A stretch of 64,000 nucleotides of DNA, taken from assembly GCA_014904845.1 (NCBI GenBank), contig MU119222.1:124001-188000 (forward strand). Direction: 5' to 3'. The position numbers and the translations under genes were made by a program. How positions within the stretch are numbered: the first letter of the stretch is position 1; every line of letters starts with the position of its first letter. The notes below the pieces were generated by a model that was not told the DNA's origin, searched no databases, and worked only from the letters and a program-made list of their open reading frames with translations. Positions 11,995 to 22,451 of this stretch are shown piece after piece. This stretch comes from Acephala macrosclerotiorum (lineage: Eukaryota; Ascomycota; Leotiomycetes; Helotiales; Mollisiaceae).

Positions 11995-12345
11995 TCTGCA
12001 ATTTTGCGCGGGGGACCACCGCGCATATATGGGCCGAGCGTGCCAGCTAGCGGCCGTGACTCTTCCGAGTCAGGAATGACTACAAATCCCGACGGCTCCC
12101 GTCGGTTACTGTAGGTTATGCAGCTTGATCTCATGAGTCTTATGAGTCAGCTAGCGCTGAGATCAACGAGATCAAGATCGTTGATATGGTCACCCGGGGT
12201 CTTTAGCCTTGGCATCTTATCCGGGCACCCCCTGCCCCGGTCGCTAGTCAGCTGAATCTCGCAGGCCGTGCTCGTAGGGGGACACCCCCTCCCCATGTAA
12301 TGGGGCCATTTGAGATCTCAGGATCTCAAAAAAAAAGGTTCACTA
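11995..12345. mobile_element. Candidate degenerate repeat element or solo LTR, hairpin-rich
   Basis: A compact GC-rich block inside AT-rich DNA is full of short inverted pairs: GCGCGGGGGACCACCGCGC, GATCAACGAG..GATCGTTGAT, GGGGGACACCCCCTCCCC and AGGTTC..GAACCT near 12338-12358. This density is typical of fungal LTRs or MITE-like elements rather than of genes. No target-site duplication, terminal repeat pair or transposase frame was identified, so the class is not known. Confidence 0.3.
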
Positions 12346-13120
12346 GATGCGCGAACCTTTTGTTTGCCCATGTAATTCGTGTATCTCTTCCTTAAAAAGC
12401 CATAAACCGTGTTAAATCAAAGAAACTGGGTTGACTGACGCATGATTACAGTTCAAACCGAAATTGGAAGGAAATATGTCTTGCAATTGCCGCTGCTTGA
12501 ATGGCCAGGGCTTCAGTTAAGTTACTTCATAAGCACGTGGTGATAAGAGATAAGCTTGTTTCAGGTACCCGTTCCTGTTGCTATGTCAACAATCAGTGGC
12601 AGGCATTGCAGGTGCGGCTGCAGGCCGACGCCATCGACGCCAAATATTAATTGACTTCCAATTCATTTTTGCAGTACAACATTCGACAATTCGAATACAC
12701 TTCGAATATTGGGAACCTCTTCCCTTATTTAATACATTTGTCCCGGCCATCTCTCAATCTTGCAGAATTTGTTACCCTATTGTTCCCGTCCTAGAACCAT
12801 TTCAGCTAGGTCAACACACCCCGCGACAACTACAGTCGACTCGGACGTACACTGAATCTGGTGTGGTATTAAGAGGTACGAACATTCTGCCATTCTAAGC
12901 ACTGGTTCTTTTCAATCCTCGAACAAATTCTAATGCAATTGGGATATAGTTCGATCACAACTCAGCTATAACACCATTTTCGAGTATTGTCGTCCCCACC
13001 AACCTCGAAGTTCAACAGCACAAACAAATCGAAAGGGAAGCAATTCACATCGCAGGTTCCTAGGGTTAACTACTGTACCGTGGCTCAATACCTGTTAGTG
13101 CGAATAACGCAAGGCAAACA
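12346..13120. other. Upstream region of the C2H2-type gene
   Basis: It holds no convincing coding region. Pyrimidine-rich tracts and AT-rich stretches suggest promoter and leader of the gene at 13121. Confidence 0.45.
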
Positions 13121-15538
13121 ATGGCGAGTGCATCTTGGGACCCTATTGTGATGAAGGATTCAATGATGGGTTTGGAGGCCAGCCGACCTACAATAAGCCC
13201 AGTCCTTATTCATGATACGCCATGGACATTCGGTTTGGAAGGACATAACACGGGCAGAGATTCGGACTTCTGCGTGTCCATCGTAGAGGAGCCAAAGCCT
13301 GCTACAACCTTTGTAGGGCAATATTTGACAATTGGAGCCCACTCTGAAGATGTTGGATGGCCTACAGGGACTGCAATAGACCCTACACAATCGCCCCTCA
13401 ACTGCTCGCACCCTCAAAAGCAATCAGGAAACGGAGAACCATTTCCCGTGCATCCATCATCCACTCCTAGCACGTCAAGAGCCCCTTCGAGCGACCTTCA
13501 CAGCCAAAGTGCACCACCTCGTCTTGGGGCCTCACTTGAACCGCCGCCATGTGTGGATCCATTGAAACGAACTCTTGCAAAACAGCGGCCTGTGTCGCAA
13601 TTTTCGGGTGGTAAACCGTCAAAAAATGCCTACGCATCACCGTCGCGCCTCTCTTTCACCCCACGAGAACTCATGGTTGCAGAAGCGTCGGGGCTTTTCC
13701 AGACTGGGGATTGCGAATTAACTAGCCCCAGTGGAGATCAAATTTCAGGGCTCTCTTTCCCATCTAGAGTATTTCAGGATATCAGCAGACGACAGCAGCA
13801 TGTGAGAGATGCGATAAACGTACCATTGAACTCCCAACATCAGAAGCGAAGGCCAGCGAGGGAAAACAATTCATTCTCTTCCCCCGGATTTACCGGCAGT
13901 TCGGTTCGGCTTGCCAACTCCTTTGGGACGCCCGCCTCATCACAACGTGCCGCACCGGCTAGCAGCAGAGACTGCAGCGGAAGTGGGACCTTTTCTTCTC
14001 CTTCCGGAGCACCGTCTACCCCATTAGGTAAAGCCCCAGGCCTCGGGCCCAGGATATATAATGAAGCCGGCGGGTTAGAAGAAAGCGCGGTAGCTGTTGA
14101 AAGTAGCACTGGCTCAGAAAGTCGTCCACGCGCATTACCTATGATCTGCTGGCATAAAGCCAATGGAACTGACTGCAAGGGCAAAACTGGCCAAAATGCA
14201 AAATGTAAAAACTTGATCCGGTAAGTTCACTTCTTCTTTCCCTTTAGTGTTTATCCCAACATTTAAGCTTATTTCGTTCCTTGACAGTGACCACTCTATG
14301 TCCCTTAATACGAAGAATCCGACAAATAAAAAGAAGAGAGACAGCACCAACCATCATACATATTGGCCATGTCGACGCTGTCCCCTATTGTTTGACAGCG
14401 AGGAGGCTTTGACCAACCACCAAGACGAAGATCCCCTATGTATAGATTTGCTGCCACATGGATCCCGACCAGCCAGCGAAGAGACACGCCAAACAGGAGC
14501 ATCACCGGATAGGATGCATGAGATTAAACGCGCTATGGAGGCATATGGGAATTCGCGTACACTCCCGCCAGAGTGTAAAGAGAAGGGGTTGGAGCTGCAG
14601 GATTGGGTTGCTAGAAATAGTGACAAGTATCGTGGCCAGTCGAATGAGACCATTGAGACTGCCAATACAGAACTTGGAAAGTGGTTCATTGGTTGGTACA
14701 TGTTCTTTCCTCAAACAGTAATACCAGATAATCCCTGTAAGTACATCAATTTCAAAGCAGATGTAGGCACCTTCTAATGCAAATAGTCGTCGGATGTTCA
14801 CGAAAGAAGAGGAGAGCTTTACAGCTGCTGAAGGATTACTTGGAAGCCGATGCAACATCTGGGAAAATAGATCGACTTGAAGCAGCCGCGCTCACCAGGG
14901 TCCTTTATCGCGCTGAAGCCGCAATGGACCTTGCCGAAGAGGAAGAAGCCAAAAGAGAAAACGAAGCAAGAGGGTCGAAAAAACGCAAAAGCGGCGGCGG
15001 GAATGCTACGGATTCGTTCTTAAGCCCAGCACCAGTTGCTCAACTAGACTCATCCCCGCCAGTACAGATTCACTCGACTGCAGCTAGTGATCGACCAAGG
15101 TTGGGCAGCATTGGTCAGCTTGTAACAACTCCGGATGTATTCTCAGATGCCCGCAGACTTTCACAGCTCAAAGAAGGCTCAGAACCTTCGTTTTCATATC
15201 CATCAAAACGGCGTATAACTTCCGCTCCTTCTCAGTTAGGCTCATCTCCATCAAGAGAAATCGGCAGCGGCGTATCCGGTGATGAATCCAATTTGACCAA
15301 TATAAGTCAATACCCGGGGACTGAAGTCGGCAGCTGGCCACAAGCTGCACAACCAGTCGACCTCCAGCCGGCGAATAGCTCGGAGATGCCTCCGGCCTCG
15401 AATCCCTTTAGTGCTTCAAATTCCGTAGCGAGGGAAGATGGAATGGAGGTAGAAGAGCTACCAGATTTGCCTGACGGGTGGGAATTTGTGAAGGGGAACT
15501 TCGACATAGACTATCCATGGGACGGAGGAGAATCCTAG
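13121..15538 (+). CDS. C2H2-type zinc-finger domain protein, Ser/Pro-rich
   Basis: Three exons, 13121-14220, 14288-14736 and 14787-15538, give 766 residues. Introns are GTAAGT..GACAG (67 bases) and GTAAGT..AATAG (50 bases), and both keep frame. Residues 1-335 are Ser/Pro-rich and probably disordered. Residues about 340-415 contain ICWHKANGTDCKGKT and then WPCRRCPLLFDSEEALTNHQ followed by DEDPLC. This resembles a fungal arrangement of a Cys-rich segment followed by a C-x2-C..H..C finger, here divergent in its first half. Next come an acidic/basic helical region (LAEEEEAKRENEARGSKKRK, a possible nuclear localisation signal) and a disordered tail. The likely role is nuclear, DNA- or protein-binding, but targets are unknown. 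Confidence 0.75.
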
Positions 15539-15568
15539 GTCCCTATTCCATAAAACCATAGAGTCCCC

Positions 15569-15609
<41 letters not shown>

Positions 15610-16128
15610 CAAAGGAAGTGATACAGACACTTATAAGTAAAAAAAAAAAATTGATACTATGTAAGAAGTACGATAGTTTTCTAGCCCTCTGATTAGCCCG
15701 CCTAGGGGTAAGGAAAATATTCACTGCTTACCCCCGACTAGTTGTTGGATGAGATAGTTCTTGACGATAGGAATGTCAAATGTCGACACGGTCTTCATGT
15801 TTAATTGAATCCGAGTTCTCTTCTAGTACAATTCTTAGGAGAGGCAAGTCTCGAGAAACATCCGGAGGCCCCCCTTATTACCTCGCCAAGTGTCGAAGCA
15901 TTCACAATTGTGCTAGACGATACGTGATAGGCTTTACGAACGTCTTATGAATCAAGCCTAGAGCAAGATATTCCCCACTCCGCTCTTAGAAGCTTCCATG
16001 AAACCATTCAAATATTGTCAACAATCAGATCTATTATGTTCAAGCATATCAAATATAAAATCTCGAATATTTTCCAAATTCTATGGCATGATCCCAAGAA
16101 GCATCGTCACAAAATTACCGTGGACAGA
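15539..16128. other. Intergenic region with tetranucleotide microsatellite
   Basis: Apart from the CAAT repeat at 15569-15609 and an A-run near 15640, no feature was found. An ATG at 16036 in frame with the next gene would extend it by 31 residues (MFKHIKYKISNI). Confidence 0.5.
15569..15609. repeat. (CAAT)n microsatellite, about ten units
   Basis: An uninterrupted CAAT/ATCA tandem repeat just downstream of the stop of the C2H2-type gene, probably inside its 3' UTR. Confidence 0.95.
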
Positions 16129-16689
16129 ATGAGCCTCGGTATTAGACTTCTAATACCCATAATTTCCCTCTCAATCCTCCTCTTCTATCTCACAACATTA
16201 ACAGCATCCCTCGCACTGGGTCACGGCCATGGCCACCGCCACCGCCACCGCCACCCACACCAGCATCACCGCCAACAACAACTCCAAGAATCGCAACGAA
16301 GCCAGGTCCAACGTCATATTCACCAAGCGTACCATAGACAACTAGCCTCCGGATTAGCAGCATCTTCTCCCTCGACTTCGACACCAACAGCGCCGCTATT
16401 CGTCAGCGGGTATCGCAACAGCTCAAGGGTTATCATTATCCCAGTGACGGAGACCCAAAAGACGTACGATTTTCTCGGTGCGAAGGAAGGTATGCTGTTC
16501 TTCACTAAGCACAACAATTCAAAAGCTCAAGATGCCGCACTTGGAAATCTAGATTACGAAGGAAAAGAAGAACTCGAGGCAGAATTGAATGGTTGGAAAG
16601 TCAAGAGAGAGGTGAAGATGAACTTGACATATTGGTTGATGGTCTGGCTTATTCCAGCACTACTGCTTGGGATTCATGAGCTACAGTAG
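16129..16689 (+). CDS. His-rich secretory or membrane protein, orphan
   Basis: A frame of 186 residues from the ATG at 16129, or 217 if the ATG at 16036 is used. The shorter form starts with a signal-peptide-like stretch (MSLGIRLLIPIISLSILLFY, then LTTLTASLA). A His/Arg tract follows directly (GHGHGHRHRHRHPHQHH), then Ser/Thr-rich sequence, NSS and NLT sites for N-glycosylation, and a C-terminal hydrophobic helix (WLMVWLIPALLLGIHEL). The layout suggests a secretory-pathway protein anchored by its C-terminal helix. The His tract could bind zinc, copper or nickel; this is inference. It sits just before another gene of the same layout. No family was recognised. Confidence 0.5.
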   Translation: MSLGIRLLIPIISLSILLFYLTTLTASLALGHGHGHRHRHRHPHQHHRQQQLQESQRSQVQRHIHQAYHRQLASGLAASSPSTSTPTAPLFVSGYRNSSRVIIIPVTETQKTYDFLGAKEGMLFFTKHNNSKAQDAALGNLDYEGKEELEAELNGWKVKREVKMNLTYWLMVWLIPALLLGIHELQ

Positions 16690-17043
16690 CGGGATAGAGC
16701 GCGGACGAGAAGTGCACGAGTTCGTACATAAGATTGTAAAAGACTGCCAAACATGAGAACTTGTTACAATGATGATTCCCAATAAGAAAGCAGACAATGA
16801 AGGTAGTGCATGTGCTGCTAAGTCAAAAGTTTCACGCTAAGTATCATAAGAGGAAACCATACTCTGCGCGTCGTTTTTATTTTTTTTAAGTCAACCTCTT
16901 CAACTGCTAATCAACCCCGAGTCTTCCTCGACACTTGCACACAACAACGCGCACCCAAGACCATCATGTACCAAACTCCCATAAACCTATGATATTTACT
17001 TCTAACTCGTCTACAGATATCGAAAAGAGAAAAAAAGACTACC
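16690..17043. other. Intergenic region between two anchored-protein genes
   Basis: AT-rich with a T-run near 16876. It is probably the promoter of the next gene. Confidence 0.5.
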
Positions 17044-17400
17044 ATGAAGTTGACGCGCTTCCTTCGTTTCTCCCACTTGGCCCTCTTCCTCAAACTCCCC
17101 TCGATTTCCCTCGCCTTTACCCTCACTCACGTCCTCACCAATACCACTTTCCCAGAGATTCCAGCCAAGGCGACCGTCGTTCCAGCTCAAGCAAGTGTGC
17201 TCCTATTCCGCAAGAGAGTCGTTGCCGCCGAGAACAATGTCGTCGAGCGCAATGACGGACGAACGTTTCGAGGATTGCACTTGGTAGATAAGATCTGGAC
17301 TGTTATGAAAAAGGCCGTGCAGCCCTTCTTGCTATTCCTTCTCGGTTGTTACATGATTTATTGGGTGGTGGGGATCACGTTACTCATTCTACGACGATGA
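17044..17400 (+). CDS. Small signal-peptide plus C-terminal helix protein, orphan
   Basis: An ATG frame of 118 codons. Residues 1-25 look like a signal peptide (MKLTRFLRFSHLALFLKLPS, then ISLAF). A short lumenal part follows with LTNTTF (an N-glycosylation site), then basic sequence (LLFRKRVVAAENN). The last about 30 residues form a membrane helix ending in a basic pair (FLLFLLGCYMIYWVVGITLL, then ILRR). This mirrors the organisation of its upstream neighbour and of the TAG-interrupted frame at 17792. Function is unknown. Confidence 0.5.
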   Translation: MKLTRFLRFSHLALFLKLPSISLAFTLTHVLTNTTFPEIPAKATVVPAQASVLLFRKRVVAAENNVVERNDGRTFRGLHLVDKIWTVMKKAVQPFLLFLLGCYMIYWVVGITLLILRR

Positions 17401-17791
17401 ATTACACTCGGAGTTCTTGTGGAGTCTATGGAGTGGAGCAGAGGAATGCAAAGATGGCAGGGCAGGGAATACTGTAAAGTTTTTGTAAAGATAGAGCATC
17501 ACTTTGAGAGTTGCGTACTCATCAGCCCTTAATTGCACGTGTCCTAGAATGTCCGTCCTGCACTCGTGAATGAAGCATCAAATCTCATGCTATATACACT
17601 CTAGGTATGTAACTCACCGCGTCCTGCTCTGAACGTTCCATGATAACTTCGATTCACGAAAGAGATCCATTTCATGTAGGACTTTTCAATCTTCACAATG
17701 CCCAAGTTACTTCGTTCTTGAACACCAAGATATCTGTTTTCCCAACCGTCACAAAACCGCCATAACACTTCACGCGCTTCTGGAGAAAATC
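17401..17791. other. Intergenic region, no feature seen
   Basis: It lies between two plus-strand small genes and has no supported frame. Confidence 0.5.
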
Positions 17792-18103
17792 ATGAAGACC
17801 ACCACGCTCTTATTTTTTGCTACATTTGCCTTCATACTTGCTTCAAGCTCAAGCTATTAGCTCACCAATGTCAGTACTGCAAGAGATTCCACCAACATCA
17901 CGAGTATCTCAACTCAACTTTGTTCTCCTTTACCTATCGCCTCTGCGGCCGCCGATGAAAACGACACTGACCACAAAGGAGGTCGAGGAGGCAAGCCCGA
18001 AGGCGGTGGAGGTGGTGGAGGAGCCGGTGCGGAAACCTTTCCTCTGACTCTCGAGACGTTGATGTTGACTCTGGGATTGGTTGGGCTTTGGCATGGTTGT
18101 TGA
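17792..18103 (+). pseudogene. Small secreted-type protein interrupted by one in-frame TAG
   Basis: ATG at 17792 opens a signal peptide (MKTTTLLFFATFAFILASSS, then SY) and meets TAG at 17858-17860, codon 23. The same frame then stays open for 80 codons to a TGA at 18101-18103. The second part has two N-glycosylation sites (NVS, NIT), an acidic segment (ADENDTDH), a Gly-rich run (GGRGGKPEGGGGGGGAG) and a hydrophobic C-terminus that could be a GPI signal or membrane anchor. No GT donor exists between the ATG and the TAG, so splicing inside that stretch cannot remove it. Either the gene is newly inactivated or the stop is bypassed. Confidence 0.5.
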
Positions 18104-18710
18104 TGTGAATCGTGAAGCACGAGGGAATCGTATTAGGGTTATTACAAATACATAGTGTAATGGGAGTCCAGAGAGTTGAGTCACATGGCTCTGAAATTTC
18201 AAGGAGAATGAAGTCGTCCGCATATTGGAAGTGATTCTTCGAGACAAAATATGCGCTTTCGAATGCCCGTATCTCTCAAATAGCAAAGTACATTAGATTA
18301 CTGTCTATTTACTATTAACCTCGCAAGTTTATCTCAATTCCTAAACATGTTTGTCCAAGGTAGTAGAAGGAAGGTATCCGTGTCTACTCCAACAGAAGAC
18401 ACTCGAGTTTATGGTCTATAACTTCCCAGTTACTTCTTCTTATTTGCCCAGCTAGGCCCGAAACCTGTCCCACCAAGTACATTCAGCATCGGAAAACTCC
18501 AAAGGAATGCCATGCAACGTCGTTGGCGCTAATTCGGCATTCTGCTTGACCAACCCGCATCAGTAAACCCGCAGCCCACTTCTTGTATGCAGGTAAGACG
18601 TCACTTACACACAGTGGACTACTAGCAAGCCCGACCAGCATTCCTGAAGCGCAACATTGCGCAATACACTAGTAAGGCTCCATGCTAACGCTGAATCTTG
18701 CTTCAATAGG
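18104..18710. other. Intergenic region, no feature seen
   Basis: It lies between the interrupted frame and a minus-strand small gene. No supported frame on either strand. Confidence 0.5.
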
Positions 18711-18896
18711 TCACAGCATTTTCTCAACTTCGTCTTCGTCCGTCTCCCATACTGGTCCTGGTCCAGCCATCAACACCGCGAAGAGCACAGCAACAAGGAA
18801 CACGAGTAACGTCGTAAAAAGGAGAAATTCACTTGTCGGAGCTCCTGGTTTCACCATCGATAGTGCTAAGTGCGCAACTTGACTTGGCTTCGACAT
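18711..18896 (-). CDS. 61-residue single-pass membrane protein, orphan
   Basis: An ATG at 18894-18896 opens 61 codons. A hydrophilic start (MSKPSQVAHLALSMVKPG) is followed by a hydrophobic helix (FLLFTTLLVFLVAVLFAVLM) and an acidic tail (ETDEDEVEKML). It is very short, so it could be one exon of a longer gene or chance. The helix flanked by oppositely charged ends favours a real tail-anchored or signal-anchored peptide. Confidence 0.35.
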   Translation of the reverse strand: MSKPSQVAHLALSMVKPGAPTSEFLLFTTLLVFLVAVLFAVLMAGPGPVWETDEDEVEKML

Positions 18897-19999
18897 AATC
18901 TTCTCGAGTCGTGTTCAAACGCGAAGGCGTGGAGATATTTTGATGCAGAAGCAGTGGCGAGAAGCAGGGTGCTCACTTAAACCTTCAAGTTGGTAAGAAT
19001 TGATTTTGAAATTCGTGAATCATTGGCGCAGTGACTGGGCATCGTGTCATGCGAGGCAGTTGGGTGATTCAATTTGGCCAGTAGGACTCCCAATACATAA
19101 CTTTCGTCTGAGAACTTCTTCCTTCCGATGACAGTTTGGCACACTAAAACTTTCATCTGAACTTGATGCGGGGCTCTGTATTTTACGGCCTGTAGAGGAA
19201 CTGTGTGCTTTGATACGTGATAAGATGGAGTTAGGTATTGGAAGGTTATGAGCACGTGATTCCCCTGTAATTTGCATATGAAAGGTCCAATAAATCTTCA
19301 GCTTTCATTGATCAGACAATCACGACGATAGAAGCAACGTTTGAAAGCATTCAGTCCGAGTATTTAACCTTCTCGCTGCATCATGCAGGCAAAAGAGCGT
19401 CGTAGCATCGAATCGCTGAAGGCTTCTGCGTCGACGCTCTCTAGCGACGTGTGAATTTCCTCGCGTACTTTGACTGCAACATAGCGTTTTGAACTAGGAC
19501 TTGGAGAGTTTACTAGACACCGACTGAGATTGAATGCATAATCTGGTGACCTGTCCGGTCGACGTATCGTGCAAGATTTCCCCGCCTCAAACTTCGTCAA
19601 TTGGTATTCAGTCGAGATCGCAACATGGGTACTTAATCGTAATGTTAACTCCTTCTCAAGAGTTTCTATTCCTAAAGAAGTCTCGCTAACATTTCTTTTT
19701 TTGCTATGCGCGAATTGGGCAGTCTCAAGGATTTAGACTATCTCAGCCTCCAGACGGTGAGATTCGCATTCGATCACCCTGAACGACAGCGTCCTAGAAT
19801 CGAGGAACTTGGAGATTCTGATGAAGAATGGTAGATTAGAATGTTGCGTCCTTGACTGACGGGCTTTAAGTTATGGTGCTTTCGTCCAAACTTTGGTGGA
19901 CTAGTCGGCGCGACCCGTAACGCCATCCCCCGGCGCTGTACATAGTCGCAGCTAAATTGCAGTATACTTTCGTAGACTAATTTTTTTCGTGAATCCGGA
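18897..19999. other. Intergenic region, no supported gene
   Basis: Short minus-strand frames at 18977-19277 and 19364-19600 lack domains, good starts and splice partners. Confidence 0.5.
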
Positions 20000-20827
20000 A
20001 TGTCTACCATTGTTTGTATGAAGCAGAATTCACGCAACGAAATCATGGAATCAAAGAAAGAGACATCCGAGTGCGACTCGCTGGAGTCCACCTCGACTGA
20101 CAGCGCTGTCCCGCAAATTTCGAAACCCAGCAATAAAACCTCGACATCTCGACTCCTAAAACTACCCCTCGAAATTCGATATAACATATTCCAACAACTG
20201 CTCACCACACCTCATACGATAATAATCTACCCCGGAAGCAAGAAACACAGCATCTTTAACCCGCTTCTCCTCACGTCCCACCAACTCCGTTCCGAGATCC
20301 AAAAATGGATACTCACGCACAGCAACAGCAACACCATCACCTCAACCATTTTCGGGATCTTCAATTTAGGCGTCACGACCTTCAAACTCTCCTACGAATT
20401 CAAACCCAACTCTACTCACGATGATCAACGAATGCAACGCCGCCTCCCCCCGCACCACATTTCCCACCACGAACTAAAAGGACTCGAAGTCTGGCAAGTA
20501 GCCATGACTATCTCAAACTCCGATCACATTGATCGCGTTAACGAGGAGATCATGAACAATAATAATATTGAGTCAAAATTATTTCTTTCCAGGAAGAAAG
20601 CAATATGTCGCTCTCTTGGCCCTCCGATGGAAATATATTGGGACAAGGATATTGTGTATGATAAACTTGTCTTGGATACGAGCGGTGAAAATGAATTTCT
20701 TGGGCATAAAAAGAGTGGGAGCAGGTGTGCAATGGCTGGGATCTATGTTTGGAGTCATGGGTTTGAGAATCATGCTGAGCATCAGGAGTATTGTGATCCG
20801 CATGCTGGAGGTTTTGTATACGAATGA
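20000..20827 (+). CDS. 2EXR/F-box-like protein
   Basis: A single exon of 275 codons. After a Ser/Thr-rich start, residues about 52-70 read RLLKLPLEIRYNIFQQLL, the LP-x-EIR-x-x-I motif that opens fungal 2EXR and F-box-like proteins, followed by HSIFNPLLLTSHQLRSEIQKWI. That pattern (a conserved second helix after a hydrophobic strand) is common in this large, poorly studied fungal family. The C-terminal half has no further match. An in-frame ATG at 20045 is an alternative start. Function is unknown; a role in protein-protein recognition is inferred from the family only. Confidence 0.65.
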   Translation: MSTIVCMKQNSRNEIMESKKETSECDSLESTSTDSAVPQISKPSNKTSTSRLLKLPLEIRYNIFQQLLTTPHTIIIYPGSKKHSIFNPLLLTSHQLRSEIQKWILTHSNSNTITSTIFGIFNLGVTTFKLSYEFKPNSTHDDQRMQRRLPPHHISHHELKGLEVWQVAMTISNSDHIDRVNEEIMNNNNIESKLFLSRKKAICRSLGPPMEIYWDKDIVYDKLVLDTSGENEFLGHKKSGSRCAMAGIYVWSHGFENHAEHQEYCDPHAGGFVYE

Positions 20828-21461
20828 ACGAATAGGGAAGCTGAACGACGGAGGAAGAAAGTAGTACGAGCTCGATGAATGGGGAATATAGACGTCGAGA
20901 GCCTCGGTAGGGTTGAACAGACAGGCTGAATGTGTAAATTGAGGAGATGGAATGAAATAAATGTCAGATTTGAAGAAATTGCAAGCTTCGCTCCTGTTTC
21001 CCCGTCTACCATCACAGAAAGAATTTACGGCGACTTCAATACAGCATTTAAGACGGACACCGCAGTCATAATGGAAAACAAAACATTCGCTGAAGACACC
21101 AATTCCAAATTAAAGACACAGTTGCCTTTCGTAGCCGTAGATGACGACGAAGCCTTGCCGAAGGATTTCACGCTTTCAAGGGGATGTAGTCACTCAAGAC
21201 CATTCTTCACCACCAATCACGCATTGAAGCCATCGTACTACGACTTGTACTTCACAGTGACTTCTAACTCAGAACTGAGGACGACTTCATCCTTGCCAAT
21301 ACGTCGAAGATAAATCAAATGTATCACGTGCTTCATATCAACCTACCTAGGCCAACCTCGGCAAAGGCTCCGAGAGCGTGGGGAAACCGAAAAGCGGTCG
21401 TGCAAACATCAGCATCATTGTTGAAGCTCCAGCTTCGTTCCGACAACCTCACAACACAATC
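20828..21461. other. Intergenic region with one weak frame
   Basis: An ATG frame at 20930-21313 (127 codons) has balanced composition but no domain and no neighbour support. The rest is the presumed promoter of the ETF beta gene. Confidence 0.4.
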
Positions 21462-22451
21462 ATGTCTGCGTTACGAATTCTCGTCCCGATAAAGCGGGTT
21501 ATCGACTATGCTGTATGTTCTCTCCTCCTCGCAGACTCAAACTGCAATTACAGCTCCCACAACAACCCAATCCTCCCTTCACTCTCGCCCCAAGTTCCCA
21601 GGCTTCTCCCCCCATTCTCTAAAAACACACAAGCTAACATAATGATATCTTGCAGGTCAAACCCCGCGTAAACAAAGCCCAAACAGCCGTAGAAACCGCA
21701 GGCGTAAAACACAGCATGAACCCCTTCGACGAACTCTCTATCGAAGAAAGCGTCCGAATCCGGGAAAAGAAATCCTACGGTCCCGGCGTAGACACCATCA
21801 TCGCCTTTTCCTGCGGTCCCCCGAAAGCCCAAGACGTGCTCCGAACAGCCATGGCTATGGGCGCCGATCGTAGCATACATGTTGAGGTTAAAGACGGAGA
21901 GGAAGTCGAGCCGTTGGGGATAGCGAAATTGTTGAAGGCGGTGGTGGAGAGGGAGAAGATTGATTTGGTGATGTGTGGGAAGCAGGCTATTGATGGGGAT
22001 GAGGGGCAGACGGGGCAGATGTTAGCTGGTTTGCTTGGGTGGGGACAAGCTACTCAGGCTAGTAAAGTTTCTTTTGAAGGGGAAAAGAATGTGATTGTGG
22101 AAAAAGAGGTAGATGGGGGGACAGAGACTGTGAAGAGTAGATTGCCGATGATTATTACGACTGACTTGAGGCTGAATGAGCCGCGGTATGCGAGTCTGCC
22201 GAATATTATGAAGGCGAAGAAGAAGAAGATTGATAAGGTGACGGCGGAGGAGTTGGGCGTGGATTTGAAGAGGAGGCTGAAGACTATTAAGGTCATTGGT
22301 GAGTTATAGCTTTGCCAGATCAATGGCAGATTACTCTACGAGATTTTAGGTGCTAACTTGTTACGCAGAGCCTCCACCAAGACAAGGTGGTGGAAAGGTC
22401 GAGGATGTTGATGGTATGATTGCTAAGCTAAAGGAGCTCGGCGCATTATAG
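21462..22451 (+). CDS. Electron transfer flavoprotein, beta subunit
   Basis: Three exons, 21462-21512, 21656-22298 and 22369-22451, give 258 residues, as expected for ETF beta. The first exon encodes MSALRILVPIKRVIDYA, the first strand of the fold, and the second continues with VKPRVNKAQTAVETAGVKHS and MNPFDELSIEESVRIREK, both hallmarks of the family. CGKQAIDGDEGQTGQMLAGL lies in the nucleotide-binding region, and LPNIMKAKKKKID is the conserved segment near the alpha-subunit recognition loop. The protein pairs with ETF alpha in the mitochondrial matrix and carries electrons from acyl-CoA and other dehydrogenases to ETF-ubiquinone oxidoreductase. Introns are 143 and 70 bases with GT..AG ends. 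Confidence 0.95.

Noticed and set aside
11737..12114. Ser-rich plus-strand frame
   Set aside because: Begins with GTG rather than ATG, is antisense to the better minus-strand exon, and runs into the hairpin-rich block.
20930..21313. 127-codon plus-strand frame
   Set aside because: Balanced composition but no family and no expression evidence; could be real but not supportable from sequence.
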